The notes beneath the pieces are model-generated. The model searched no databases. It was not told where the DNA came from and saw nothing but the letters and a program-made list of their open reading frames with translations. This document shows positions 8,297 to 17,101 of a DNA stretch of 64,000 bases, piece by piece; position 1 is the stretch's first letter; each line of letters begins with the position of its first letter. The DNA comes from CAVVMA01 sp963788205 (GTDB taxonomy: Bacteria; Desulfobacterota; Binatia; Binatales; Binataceae). The DNA is taken from positions 186,001 to 250,000 of the forward strand of contig CAWBGG010000009.1 in NCBI GenBank assembly GCA_963788205.1. The letters are read 5' to 3'. Position numbers and translations under genes: made by a program.

Positions 8297-9559
8297 ATGA
8301 TAAATAAAAGCGTCCTCGCCAACGGCGTGCGGGTGCTCAGCGAGCCGATGCCGCAGGTCGTGTCGGCCACGATCGGGATCTGGGTCGAAAACGGATCGCG
8401 CTACGAGCAGCCGTCCGAAAACGGCGTCTCGCACTTTATCGAGCATCTGCTCTTCAAGGGCACGCGGAGCCGCAGCGCCGCGCAGATCGCCGAGCAGATC
8501 GACGCGGTCGGCGGCGTGCTCAACGCCTTCACCGGCAAGGAATACACCTGCTACTACGCCAAGGTCCTGGGCGAAGACCTCGAGATGGCGACCGACCTGC
8601 TGGCCGACATTTTCCTCGACTCGGTGTTCGATTCCGCCGAGATCGAGCGCGAGCGCCAGGTCGTGTTGCAGGAGATCTCGCAGGCCGAGGACACCCCCGA
8701 CGACTTTATCCACGATCTCTTCAACGAGAATTACTGGAAAGGCCATCCGCTGGCGCTGCCGATTTTCGGCTCACCGGGCACCGTCAACGCGATCAATCGC
8801 GAGCTTTTGACTTCGTTCATGGCCGAGCGCTATCGCGCCGGCCGGGTCTTTATCGCCGCGGCCGGGATGGTCGATCATGAGGCGCTGGTCAAGCGCTGCG
8901 AGCGGCTGTTCGCGCCGGTGGCCGGCGACGGCCGGCCCGATCCGATCAGTCCGCCGGCCGAGCGGCCCGGCGTGCTCAACTACGAAAAGAAGCTCGAGCA
9001 GGCCCATCTCTGTATCGGCGGTCCCGCGATCAGCAATACTCACCCGCTGCGCTACGCCGGCTTCGTGATGAACACCGCGGTCGGCGGCGGCATGTCCTCG
9101 CGCCTGTTCCAGGAAGTGCGCGAAAAGCGCGGCCGCGTCTACAGTATCTATTCGTTCATGTCGTCCTTTTTGGATTGCGGCTACTTCGCGGTTTATGCGG
9201 GCACCAATCCCGAATGGGTTGACGAAGTAATCGAGGTCACGCTCGGCGAGCTGTGCAAGGTCACGCGCGACGGTCTTAAGCCCAGCGAGCTGGAACGCGC
9301 CCGCAGCCAAATCAAGGGCAACATGCTGCTGGGGATGGAATCGACCGACGCGCGGATGAACCGGCTGGCGCGCAACGAGATCTACTATCGCCGCGACATC
9401 CCGCTCGACGAAGTGGCGGCCGGAATCGAGCAGGTCACCAACGATCAGATCGTCGAGCTCGCCAACGTTTGCATCAAGTCCGATCAGATGGGGATGGTCC
9501 TGCTCGGCGACTTGAAGGGCCGCAAGCTCGGCGAAGACGTCTGGTCGGCGCTGCGCTAG
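8297..9559 (+). CDS. M16 family zinc protease (PqqL/mitochondrial-processing-peptidase-like)
   Basis: 420 residues from the ATG 13 bases after pnp. The inverted zinc motif H-x2-E-H is at residues 46-50 (HFIEHLLFKGT), with a downstream acidic helix (ERERQVVLQEI) supplying the third ligand. The second, non-catalytic lobe carries the R-x-Y (RGRVYSIYSF) region typical of single-chain bacterial M16B peptidases. No signal peptide is seen. The pnp-M16 pairing is common in proteobacteria. It probably degrades small peptides; the exact substrate is unknown. Confidence 0.9.
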   Translation: MINKSVLANGVRVLSEPMPQVVSATIGIWVENGSRYEQPSENGVSHFIEHLLFKGTRSRSAAQIAEQIDAVGGVLNAFTGKEYTCYYAKVLGEDLEMATDLLADIFLDSVFDSAEIERERQVVLQEISQAEDTPDDFIHDLFNENYWKGHPLALPIFGSPGTVNAINRELLTSFMAERYRAGRVFIAAAGMVDHEALVKRCERLFAPVAGDGRPDPISPPAERPGVLNYEKKLEQAHLCIGGPAISNTHPLRYAGFVMNTAVGGGMSSRLFQEVREKRGRVYSIYSFMSSFLDCGYFAVYAGTNPEWVDEVIEVTLGELCKVTRDGLKPSELERARSQIKGNMLLGMESTDARMNRLARNEIYYRRDIPLDEVAAGIEQVTNDQIVELANVCIKSDQMGMVLLGDLKGRKLGEDVWSALR

Positions 9560-9691
9560 CGGCTTGAGCAGGAAGTGCGCTGAAGATGTCTGAGTCCTCC
9601 CTTCTAAAGTAGCGTCGTTGGGTCGAGGATCCTACACGGAGGCGAGCCCCGGCGCTTGCCACCCTTTTCCCACCAAGTTGAATGCGCAGCA

Positions 9692-9717
9692 GTGGCACAG
9701 GCTTAAGCCTGTGCCAC
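9692..9717. repeat. Perfect 26-bp palindrome
   Basis: GTGGCACAGGCTT is followed immediately by its exact reverse complement, centred between 9704 and 9705. It lies in a gene-free gap of 243 bases. The form resembles dispersed REP-like palindromes; no promoter elements are attached. Confidence 0.75.
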
Positions 9718-9760
9718 CGCAAATTTGCCGGTGGCATCGCCCTCACCCGCCGCAGCGGCA

Positions 9761-9781
9761 CCCTCTCCCGGAGGGAGAGGG
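9761..9781. repeat. CCCTCTCCC-type intergenic palindrome
   Basis: CCCTCTCCC and GGGAGAGGG are separated by three bases. Related hairpins are at 29198-29225, 29330-29353, 55445-55472 and 57666-57684, all intergenic. Confidence 0.75.
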
Positions 9782-9802
9782 AACCAGGAGATAGGGTAGG
9801 GC

Positions 9803-10174
9803 TCAACTCAGCTCGAAAAGCTTCCCCTTCCACGACCGCGCGGCCAGATCTATCTCACCCTCGGCTGTGATTCTGCGGCCATCGGAGACCTGAGCGAAGT
9901 TCGCCGTGCGCCACTTGTGCTTCCCCACGCTCTCGTAGGTCCCTTGACCGGCGCCGTTGAGAACGTCGCCATTTTCCAGGTATGACGCCCAATGGAGACT
10001 GAAAGTTCCCTCCTTGCCGCCGCCTACGAAGGTAGTCGTCAGGAAGGTTGCCCCAAAACCGGTCCCCGTCCCTTCCCAATTCACTTGGTTGAGAAGGCTA
10101 CCTGCCGGCCCAGGAATGATAGTGGCGGTGATCGATTTCAGTGAGAATTCCCCGATCGGTTTACCCGATGCCAT
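9803..10174 (-). CDS. Hypothetical beta-rich protein
   Basis: 123 residues. The ATG at 10174 lies nine bases after AAGGAG; a GTG two codons earlier is less well spaced. The sequence alternates Gly-rich turns and strands (GTGTGFGATFL, GTFSLHWASYL, GQGTYESVG, EGEIDLAARSW), suggesting a small beta barrel such as a DUF3224- or allene-oxide-cyclase-like fold. No signal peptide is visible. Function unknown. Confidence 0.65.
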   Translation of the reverse strand: MASGKPIGEFSLKSITATIIPGPAGSLLNQVNWEGTGTGFGATFLTTTFVGGGKEGTFSLHWASYLENGDVLNGAGQGTYESVGKHKWRTANFAQVSDGRRITAEGEIDLAARSWKGKLFELS

Positions 10175-10357
10175 ATGCACGTTCTCCTTACGTCAAACGA
10201 TCTAGCCCAAAGTCTCGTTTTTCAATCCTCAGTCGGGTTAGCATCAAGACCGGCCGTTTTGCAAACGCGAAGAAGTTCGTACCCGGTTTTGCCTCCAAAG
10301 GGCCTTCCACAGCGCGCCCTCCGGGCGAAGTTCAAAGCAGCCATTTGAATTTCAACG

Positions 10358-11128
10358 TTACGCCGGCGTCGGGCTTGGAGCCGGAGTAACGCTCGGCGTC
10401 GGGGTTGCAGTCCGCGCGCCACGCGGAGTGGGCGTCGGCCGCTTGGTGGGCGTCGGGACCGGGAACTGCGTAATCGAGCCGCTGAGATCGAATATGAGGC
10501 CGTTGGTGGTGTCGTTGACCGCGCCCTGCAATCCGCCCCATCCATAAGCCGCGGGATTCGCGGGCGTCCGCGCAGCGATGCCGAATCCGCCCTCCACCAA
10601 GTCCAGATGAGGAGGACTCGCGTTCAAGTGCGTGCAGCGGCTCAGCACCAGGTCCAGGGTCTTGGTCTCGCCGCTGCTTGCGATCAGCGTTACCGTGCCA
10701 TATTGCGGGAGGCACCAGCCCTGCGTGCCGCCGAGACCGGCCAGCGCATTGGTCGCGGCGCCATTGTCGGTGGTGATAAAGAACTCCGTCGCGATGCCGG
10801 TGCCGTTGATACTCCCGAACTGGATGCCATTGATGACCTTCTCGCACGAGCAGTTGCCGCTGGGACATTGGTCGGCGTATCCCCGGTTGCATTCGCCGGC
10901 GGGGCCCACGTCAGTGGAGTCGGGCTCGGCGGTCCCCTTGAGCGTCGCCGCGAGAATCCGCGTCGTGGGCGAGACTGGTTGATTGGTCTCAGCCGCACGG
11001 ACCATCGTGACAACCGGCATCAGACCGATCGCTGCAATCAGAATCGCGCCGCGCAGGCAGGATCCTCTTGATGAGAGTGGCGATATTCGCCGCGACGAAA
11101 GTCGCCCTGAATCGAAGCCGGGTCTCAC
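10358..11128 (-). CDS. Secreted protein with Pro/Thr-rich tail, paralogue of the upstream gene
   Basis: 256 residues from a GTG start with AAAAGG upstream. A hydrophobic leader (about residues 27-45) is followed by a domain with the block STDVGPAGECNRGYADQCPSG and C-S-C, then an F-F-I-T strand and a late G-G-F-G-I-A motif. The C-terminal 30 residues are a P-T-P-T low-complexity tail, as in surface-exposed linkers. The domain is shared with the neighbour at 11162-11818, 33 bases upstream on the same strand, so the pair is a tandem duplication. Function unknown. Confidence 0.7.
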   Translation of the reverse strand: MRPGFDSGRLSSRRISPLSSRGSCLRGAILIAAIGLMPVVTMVRAAETNQPVSPTTRILAATLKGTAEPDSTDVGPAGECNRGYADQCPSGNCSCEKVINGIQFGSINGTGIATEFFITTDNGAATNALAGLGGTQGWCLPQYGTVTLIASSGETKTLDLVLSRCTHLNASPPHLDLVEGGFGIAARTPANPAAYGWGGLQGAVNDTTNGLIFDLSGSITQFPVPTPTKRPTPTPRGARTATPTPSVTPAPSPTPA

Positions 11129-11161
11129 TCGCAGCCGTACCTTTTTTGGAAATCGCGGAAG

Positions 11162-11818
11162 CTACTGGGTAATCGAGCCGACGAGGTCGAGCTTCAGCCC
11201 TCCGGTGGAGTCGTCGACCCCGCCGGTCAACGTTCCCCATCCTGAGGACGGCGGATTGGGCGCGGGATCGGAGGCGATGCCGAAGCCGCCGATCTCGGCG
11301 GTCACGTTCCCTTTGGGATTTACGGGCGTTACGCGCACCAGCATCAAGTTGAGGGTTCGCGTCTTGCCGGTCTGGAAAGAGGTCAGCGTTACCGTGCCGA
11401 ATTCGGGATGAGATGACCCCGAGCTTCCAGCCAGACTCGGCGCGGTGACCGCGGTGTCACCCAGGTCTTCGGTGATGAAGAATTGCGATGCGGTGCTGGA
11501 GCCAATCAGCAGGCCGGTCGCAGCGCCGTCGGTGACTTGATCGCATGAGCAGGCGCCGCTCGGACACTGGTTGGCGTAGCCGACGTTGCACTGGCCGTCG
11601 GGCCCGACATCGACGGTATCGGGAGCCAACAGCCCCTCGATAATGCTGGTCCCGCCATGCGTCTTCGGCGCGGTCTGCGCGGCTTGCTCCTGTGCGGAGA
11701 CACCCAAACCGCCCGCCGCAAGCCAAATAATTCCGGCCACGGCCGCCAGCGCGATGGCCATTCGGCTCGAACTACTCTTCAGTGTCGCTCGCCTCCGGCC
11801 CGGAAACACGCAGCCCAT
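11162..11818 (-). CDS. Secreted protein, paralogue of the downstream gene
   Basis: About 218 residues from the ATG at 11818; the ATG at 11761 (MAIALAAVAG) is an alternative. Longer frames upstream would run into the operator palindrome at 11947-11960 and are unlikely. A hydrophobic signal segment precedes DTVDVGPDGQCNVGYANQCPSG and C-S-C, matching the paralogue, and the protein ends in LDLVGSITQ without the Pro/Thr tail. Four conserved cysteines suggest disulfides in the periplasm or outside the cell. Function unknown. Confidence 0.65.
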   Translation of the reverse strand: MGCVFPGRRRATLKSSSSRMAIALAAVAGIIWLAAGGLGVSAQEQAAQTAPKTHGGTSIIEGLLAPDTVDVGPDGQCNVGYANQCPSGACSCDQVTDGAATGLLIGSSTASQFFITEDLGDTAVTAPSLAGSSGSSHPEFGTVTLTSFQTGKTRTLNLMLVRVTPVNPKGNVTAEIGGFGIASDPAPNPPSSGWGTLTGGVDDSTGGLKLDLVGSITQ

Positions 11819-11946
11819 CAGGCAGAAACTATCAGGGGCCAATGTCCAACGGCAACCGGAGCTCTGGCGCACTTGAAGGCCCTGCGGTCGCGGCTGCGGG
11901 GGCCTTCGTTTGTGCCTAACGTGAACCTTCGTCTCTTGCACACTCA

Positions 11947-11960
11947 TAAGGTATACCTTA
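11947..11960. promoter_or_regulatory. Palindromic operator before the HigBA-type pair
   Basis: TAAGGTATACCTTA is a perfect 14-bp palindrome ending 10 bases before the GTG of the toxin gene and overlapping a possible -10 element. Autoregulatory palindromes of this form are usual for HigBA-like modules, where the XRE antitoxin binds them. Confidence 0.65.
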
Positions 11961-11970
11961 TTCTCATGGA

Positions 11971-12348
11971 GTGACGGATTGGGCTGTCAACGAGCACCAG
12001 ACTCCCGGAGGTCAGTCGCACTTCGCTGAGTTCGTCGCCGGTCTGGCTGATGCGAAGGACATTAAAGACGCTGCCGTCCTAGTCGGGGCGCTGCGCGCGT
12101 TGGGCAACCAGTTACGTGAGCCGCGCTCGAAATCGCTGGGCGAGGGCCTGTTCGAGCTCCGCGGGACCACGGTGCGGATATATTACGGGTTCTTGCCCGG
12201 ACGGCGTGCGGTCCTGGTCGGCGGGTACGTGAAGAAACGCACCGATACGCCTGCCAACGTGCTCGGGCTGATGCGTGCGCGATTGAAGGAGGCCCAAGAT
12301 GAGGACCAAAAATCCCGGGTTGCAACTGCTCGAAAGAAAGATCGATGA
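11971..12348 (+). CDS. higB: RelE/HigB-type (phage Gp49-like) toxin
   Basis: 125 residues from a GTG start. The core matches Gp49/HigB toxins: L-x-ALG-x2-LREPRSKSLGEGLFELR, then VRIYYGFLPGRRAVLVGGYVKK, with basic residues suited to a ribosome-dependent mRNA interferase. A Lys-rich tail overlaps the antitoxin start by 50 bases. Toxin-first order is characteristic of HigBA. Activity is inferred from the family. Confidence 0.85.
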   Translation: MTDWAVNEHQTPGGQSHFAEFVAGLADAKDIKDAAVLVGALRALGNQLREPRSKSLGEGLFELRGTTVRIYYGFLPGRRAVLVGGYVKKRTDTPANVLGLMRARLKEAQDEDQKSRVATARKKDR

Positions 12349-12622
12349 GCTCGGTCTCCGGCGTGAGGTCGAAGATGAACTGGCTCAGATTCTGATCGAA
12401 CACAAGATCGCCGCCTTGCGGAGGCGTCGCGGTCTCACTCAGGCAGCGCTCGCCAAGCGGACGGGCGTGAGCCAACCGATGATTGCGCAGATCGAATCCG
12501 GCAAGCTGAACAATCTGACGCTGAAGACGCTTGCGAGAACGGCGCGCGCGCTCGGAGCCAGTCTCAAGATCGATCTGGTCCCACGCTCGCCGTCGCGCAG
12601 GCGAAGCCGAAATGTAGCATAA
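12299..12622 (+). CDS. higA: XRE-family antitoxin of the HigBA-type pair
   Basis: 107 residues. A helix-turn-helix spans about residues 38-90 (IAALRRRRGLTQAALAKRTGVSQPMIAQIE, written here in part), followed by a LARALGA-like helix and a basic tail. It overlaps the toxin gene. It is expected to neutralise the toxin and repress the operon through the 11947-11960 palindrome. Confidence 0.85.
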   Translation: MRTKNPGLQLLERKIDELGLRREVEDELAQILIEHKIAALRRRRGLTQAALAKRTGVSQPMIAQIESGKLNNLTLKTLARTARALGASLKIDLVPRSPSRRRSRNVA

Positions 12623-12888
12623 CCATACATTCTGACCAAGGGTTTGCGCCGTGCGGTGTTTCATAGAAATGTCATGGCTCCTCGTCTGTCATCCAAGGTC
12701 TGTGATGTGACAGGGTGGCCGTGGAGCGCGAAGTGGGCAGGTGGACTATTAACCGGAGATCAAGGCGATCGCGCGGGATCGAAGCGATCGTCAGTGATAT
12801 GAACACGACCGTGGCTGGCATCGGCGCCCCGGCCGCGACTCCCCGGCTTCGAGCTGAGCCGAGCGAAGTCAATCGAAGGAGGTGAACG

Positions 12889-13134
12889 ATGGGTTGGAGT
12901 TTCAAACACATGGGCTTCCGCGACCCGGTTAGGGCAGCGGCGAAAAAGAGCATTGACACGGCTCGGGAGCACACCCGTGGCTCGGTATGCGACGCCGTTT
13001 CGACCGCCCTCGATTCCCTACTGGCGGCGTTCCCCGCCGATAAGGGCGTGTCGGTCGATACCACCGGGCACATCGATCCCAATGGCGGCGGCACGGCGAC
13101 GATCGCTATCCAGAGCATCGAGCTCTGCGATTAA
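12889..13134 (+). CDS. Small hypothetical protein
   Basis: 81 residues, with a near-perfect AAGGAGGTGA site four bases before the ATG, which makes translation likely. The N-terminal half is helical and basic (FRDPVRAAAKKSIDTAREH) and the C-terminal half is beta-like with a Gly run (DPNGGGTATIAI). No signal peptide or known domain. It stands alone between the toxin-antitoxin pair and the molybdoenzyme. Confidence 0.6.
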   Translation: MGWSFKHMGFRDPVRAAAKKSIDTAREHTRGSVCDAVSTALDSLLAAFPADKGVSVDTTGHIDPNGGGTATIAIQSIELCD

Positions 13135-13296
13135 ACCGGCGATGGCACTAGTCGGTCTCGACCGACTGCTGGACGTAATCGAGCGCGGTGGCCTCCCACT
13201 TCGCGCCCGACCCAACTGCTTCTCGCCACGCGGGTTGCCTAGTCCGGAGGCGCGAAACCCGTTTGCTTCGCCTCTTGACCCCTGCATTCTCTTGTT

Positions 13297-13310
13297 GAAC
13301 TATACAGTTC
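13297..13310. promoter_or_regulatory. Inverted repeat in the molybdoenzyme promoter
   Basis: GAACT-ATAC-AGTTC, 27 bases before the oxidoreductase start. A TTGACC-like -35 lies at 13275-13280. HxlR-family regulators bind short inverted repeats of this kind, and an HxlR gene is the second gene of this operon, so autoregulation is plausible but unproven. Confidence 0.45.
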
Positions 13311-13336
13311 TCTAGACGAATGCAGCGAGGTGAGCA

Positions 13337-15601
13337 ATGAGCAGCGACACGATGACGGAGTGGCAACCGACGATTTGTATCCTGTGCTCCGTCAACTGCG
13401 GAGTCGAAGTGAAGCTGGAGGGGCGGCATATCGCGCGCGTGCGTGGCAACCGCGCCCACGTCGCTTCGCGGGGCTACGCCTGCGAGAAGGCGCAGCGTCT
13501 CGACTATTACCAGAACGGGCGCGATCGTCTGACCTCACCGCTGCGACGCAGGCCCGACGGCACTTTTGAAGCGATCGACTGGGACACCGCGATCCGCGAG
13601 GTTGCGGCCGGTTTTCTCCGCGTGCGCGATCAATGGGGCGGTGCGAGCATCTTCTATTACGGCGGCGGCGGCCAGGGAAACCATCTGGTAGGCAGTTATG
13701 GAGCTTCCACGCGCAAAGCTATCGGCTCGGTTTTCAGCTCCAACGCCCTGGCCCAGGAAAAGACCGGCGAGTTCTGGGTGGATCACATGCTGTTCGGGAC
13801 CGGCGTCTCCGGAGGCTACCAGCAGGCCGAGGCGGCGGTATTCGTCGGTAAGAACCCGTGGCAATCGCATGGCTTTCAGCGCGCTCGGCCGATCTTGCGA
13901 GATATCGCGGCAGACCCCAATCGCGCGCTCATCGTGATCGACCCGCGCCGCACCGAGACTGCCGAGATGGCCGACTTCCATCTGCGCGTACGCCCCGGAA
14001 CCGATGCTTTCTGTCTGGCGGCGATTCTGGGCGTTCTGGTGCAGGAGGATCTGATCAACCAGGGCTTTATCCACGATCGCACTCAAAACGGCGCCGAACT
14101 TTTCGCGGTGCTGAGCGAAGTTCCGGTGGCGGACTATTGCGGCCGGGCCGGCCTCAGCGAGGATTTGGTCCGTGCGGTCGCGCGCCGTATCGCCCGCGCT
14201 GCCAGCGTTTCAGTGTACGAAGACCTTGGCATCGAGCAATCGCTGCACAGCACGCTCAACTCCTACTTGGAGAAACTGTTGTTTGCGGTCACCGGAAATC
14301 TCGGCAAGCCCGGCGCCATGAATGCAGGCACGAGTCTGACCGGGCTGTTCAGCGGGGCGCTGGCGGCGGAGACCAGCCCGGTCGGCGGGCATCGCATCAT
14401 CGGCGGCATGATTCCCGCCAACGTGATACCTGACGAAATCCTCACCGACCATCCCAAGCGCTTCCGCGCGATGCTGATCGAAAGCGAAAATCCCGCGCAC
14501 TCGGTAGCCGATAGCGCGCGGATGCGCAAGGCGCTGCAAGCGCTCGAATTCGTGGTGGTGATCGACGTTGCGATGACCGAGAGCGCGCGCGAAGCGCATT
14601 ACGTCCTGCCGGCCTCATCGCAGTACGAGAAATGGGAGGCAACCTTCTTCGGTGCTCCCTTCCATACTGAGACTCACTACGCGAATTCTTTCACGCTCCG
14701 CGCTCCGATTCTGGAAGCGATGCCGGGCACGCTCCCTGAGGGCGAAATTCATCGCCGGCTGGTGCGCGCACTCGGCGCGATGACCGACGACGATGTCGCT
14801 CCGCTGCACGCGGCCGCCGCCAAAGGAAGGCTCGCCTATGCGATGGAGCTGATGCGGGTATTTTCCGAGCGTCCTCACTTGTCAGGCGTGATGACCGCCG
14901 TTCTGTACGAAACCTTGGGGCCGACGCTGGGAGCCGGGAACGAGAACGCCGCGTCGGTGTGGGGCATCGCGCACAACTTCGCGCGCAGGTATCCGGAGTC
15001 GCTGCGCCGCGCGGGCTTCAAAGGCGAAGGTCCGGAGCTCGGCGAGGCACTGTTCGAGGCGATCTTGAAAGATCGATCCGGAGTCGTGGTCAGCCTCGAT
15101 CCGTATGAGGAAACCTGGCGCAGGATTCATGGCGGACGGATCAATCTTACGATTCCCGACTTGATACCCGAGCTCAAGTCGCTGCGCGACGAGCTTCCGT
15201 CTTCCGACCCGGAGTTCCCGTTTGTGCTCTCTGCAGGGCAGCGGCGCTCCTCGACCGCCAACACTATCATCCGCGATCCGCAATGGCGTCCGAAGGATCC
15301 GGCGGGCGCGCTGTGGATCAATCCCGAGGACGCAGCCGTACTTGGAGTCCGAAATGGCGGCCGCGTGCGCGTGATCACCAAGCGCGCGAGCGCGGAAACC
15401 GTGGTCGAGCTCACCGACACCATGCTGCCCGGCCATGTCGCGCTGCCCAACGGCACCGGCGTGTGGTATCCCGATCGCGAAGGTTCGGAATTCCAGCATG
15501 GGGTGGCGCCTAACGAGCTGACCATCACCGAGCATCGCGATTGGTTCGCGGGCACGCCGTTTCATAAGCATGTGCCTGCAAGGCTCGAGGCAATCAACTG
15601 A
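13337..15601 (+). CDS. Molybdopterin-dependent oxidoreductase, formate dehydrogenase/BisC superfamily
   Basis: 754 residues. Cys14-x2-Cys17-x3-Cys21 and Cys49 bind a 4Fe-4S cluster. Molybdopterin domains follow (G-x-FYYGGGGQGNH near 107, KNPWQSHG near 172, IDPRRTETAEMADF near 205), and a C-terminal dinucleotide-binding domain from about 620. No Cys, Sec or Ser is obvious at the usual Mo-ligand position (around NALAQEKTGEFW), so reaction and substrate are uncertain. No Tat signal is seen, implying a cytoplasmic enzyme. It overlaps the HxlR gene by one base, and moaA follows. Confidence 0.85.
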   Translation: MSSDTMTEWQPTICILCSVNCGVEVKLEGRHIARVRGNRAHVASRGYACEKAQRLDYYQNGRDRLTSPLRRRPDGTFEAIDWDTAIREVAAGFLRVRDQWGGASIFYYGGGGQGNHLVGSYGASTRKAIGSVFSSNALAQEKTGEFWVDHMLFGTGVSGGYQQAEAAVFVGKNPWQSHGFQRARPILRDIAADPNRALIVIDPRRTETAEMADFHLRVRPGTDAFCLAAILGVLVQEDLINQGFIHDRTQNGAELFAVLSEVPVADYCGRAGLSEDLVRAVARRIARAASVSVYEDLGIEQSLHSTLNSYLEKLLFAVTGNLGKPGAMNAGTSLTGLFSGALAAETSPVGGHRIIGGMIPANVIPDEILTDHPKRFRAMLIESENPAHSVADSARMRKALQALEFVVVIDVAMTESAREAHYVLPASSQYEKWEATFFGAPFHTETHYANSFTLRAPILEAMPGTLPEGEIHRRLVRALGAMTDDDVAPLHAAAAKGRLAYAMELMRVFSERPHLSGVMTAVLYETLGPTLGAGNENAASVWGIAHNFARRYPESLRRAGFKGEGPELGEALFEAILKDRSGVVVSLDPYEETWRRIHGGRINLTIPDLIPELKSLRDELPSSDPEFPFVLSAGQRRSSTANTIIRDPQWRPKDPAGALWINPEDAAVLGVRNGGRVRVITKRASAETVVELTDTMLPGHVALPNGTGVWYPDREGSEFQHGVAPNELTITEHRDWFAGTPFHKHVPARLEAIN

Positions 15602-16059
15602 TGCGGCGGACGCGCTTTGATCGATGGCCCTGTCCGATCGCGCGGGCCACGGACCTGATCGGCGATTGGTGGACGCCGCTGGTGCTGCGCGAGGCCTTTG
15701 CGGGCCGCCGCCGCTTTGAGGACTTCCAGCGCGCGCTCGGCACGCCGCGCGCCGTGCTTTCGCGCCGCCTCGATCGTCTGGTCGACGAGGGCCTGATGAA
15801 AAAGGTTCCCTACGCGGAGCATCCGGCGCGCTTCGAGTATCGGCTGACGGACAAGGGCCGCGCTTTCTGGGATGTGCTCGCCGCGATGTGGCGCTGGGGG
15901 CAGGATTGGCTTTGGGAAAAGGGCGGCTCGCCGGTTATTCTGGTCGATCATGAAACCGGCCGCGAGGTGCGTCCCTTGATGGTCGATGAAAACACGGGCC
16001 AGCGCCTGGACGTGCGCCGCCTGCGCGTCGCCCGCGCCAAAAGCGCCGCCGCGGAGTGA
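15601..16059 (+). CDS. HxlR-family winged-helix regulator
   Basis: 152 residues. The family signature near the N-terminus is clear: CPIARATDLIGDWWTPLVLREA, with Cys11 in the position of the redox-sensing Cys of some HxlR proteins, then a winged helix (RRFEDFQRALG, VLSRRLDRLVDEGL). The start codon overlaps the oxidoreductase stop by one base (TGATG), indicating coupling. It probably controls this operon, perhaps through the 13297-13310 repeat. Confidence 0.88.
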   Translation: MRRTRFDRWPCPIARATDLIGDWWTPLVLREAFAGRRRFEDFQRALGTPRAVLSRRLDRLVDEGLMKKVPYAEHPARFEYRLTDKGRAFWDVLAAMWRWGQDWLWEKGGSPVILVDHETGREVRPLMVDENTGQRLDVRRLRVARAKSAAAE

Positions 16060-16062
16060 TCG

Positions 16063-17052
16063 ATGCCGAAGGATTCTTTCGATCGCGAAATCGATTACCT
16101 GCGGATCTCGGTAACCGATCGCTGCAATCTGCGCTGCGTCTACTGCATGCCGCTGGAAGGGCTGCGCTTTTTGCCGGGGCCCGAGATGCTGAATGCGGCC
16201 GAGATCGAGCAGGTGGTGCGCGCCGCGGTCGGCGTGGGATTCCGCAAATTCCGGCTGACCGGCGGCGAGCCCACGCTGCGCGCTGACCTGGTCGAAATCG
16301 TCGCGCGGCTGGCCGCGGTGCCGGGTGTGCGCGACCTTGCGCTGACCACCAATGCGCTGCTGATGACCAAATTGGCGCGGCCGCTGCGGCTGGCCGGCCT
16401 GAAAAGAATCAACGTCCATCTCGACAGCCTCGATCCGCATACCGTCGAGCGGCAGATGCGATGGGGCAACTTCGAGGAGATTTGGAACGGCATCCTCGCC
16501 TCCGAAGAGGCCGGGCTCGTTCCGATCAAGCTCAACGCGGTGGTCACCGCGGGCTACAACGAAGCCGAGGTCGCCGAGCTCGCGCGGCTGACGATAAAGC
16601 GCGACTGGCACGTGCGATTTATCGAGCTGATGCCACTGGGCGGCGGCGAATGCGCGCGGCTTTCGATTCAGCGTTACGTGTCGAATATCGAGACCCGGCG
16701 CCGAATGGAGAGCGAGCTCGGGCCGCTGGCGGAGCTGGAGGGCGTCCATCCCAGTGATGAGGCCCGCAACTACCGGCTGGCCGGCGCGCGCGGCGTGGTC
16801 GGATTCATCAGCCCGGTCAGCGAGCCGTATTGCGGCACCTGCAACCGGATGCGCCTGACGGCCGACGGCAAGTTCCATCTTTGTTTGCTCAACGACAACG
16901 AGCTCGACGTTCGCGCCGCGCTGCGCTCGGGCGCGGGGCTCGAAGCCGTGGGACAGATTCTGCTACGCGCGGTAGGTGAAAAGCCGACCGGCCATCACCT
17001 GCTCCAGGGGCGCTCAACGCGCGAGCGCTCGATGTATCAGCTCGGCGGCTAG
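16063..17052 (+). CDS. moaA: GTP 3',8-cyclase MoaA
   Basis: Radical-SAM enzyme for the first step of molybdenum cofactor synthesis, turning GTP into 3',8-cyclo-7,8-dihydro-GTP. The 329 residues contain the SAM-cluster motif Cys21-x3-Cys25-x2-Cys28, the LTGGEPTLR motif near 69-77, a second cluster site (EPYCGTCNRMRL with a third Cys 13 residues on), and the C-terminal Gly-Gly required for activity. It starts four bases after the HxlR gene and so lies in the molybdoenzyme operon. Confidence 0.96.
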   Translation: MPKDSFDREIDYLRISVTDRCNLRCVYCMPLEGLRFLPGPEMLNAAEIEQVVRAAVGVGFRKFRLTGGEPTLRADLVEIVARLAAVPGVRDLALTTNALLMTKLARPLRLAGLKRINVHLDSLDPHTVERQMRWGNFEEIWNGILASEEAGLVPIKLNAVVTAGYNEAEVAELARLTIKRDWHVRFIELMPLGGGECARLSIQRYVSNIETRRRMESELGPLAELEGVHPSDEARNYRLAGARGVVGFISPVSEPYCGTCNRMRLTADGKFHLCLLNDNELDVRAALRSGAGLEAVGQILLRAVGEKPTGHHLLQGRSTRERSMYQLGG

Positions 17053-17101
17053 CGCGCGCCACTGGCACGCCGCCGGCAAATTCCGGTAAGAGGGAGTGAT
17101 T

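Noticed and set aside
6091..8370. 759-codon open frame on the minus strand opposite pnp
   Set aside because: High-GC codon shadow: His/Asp/Leu-rich, no domain, exactly antisense to a clearly conserved PNPase.
12672..13118. 148-codon minus-strand frame
   Set aside because: Antisense to the small gene at 12889, which has a strong ribosome-binding site.
15562..16878. 438-codon minus-strand frame opposite HxlR and moaA
   Set aside because: Antisense shadow; no motif, and both plus-strand genes are intact.
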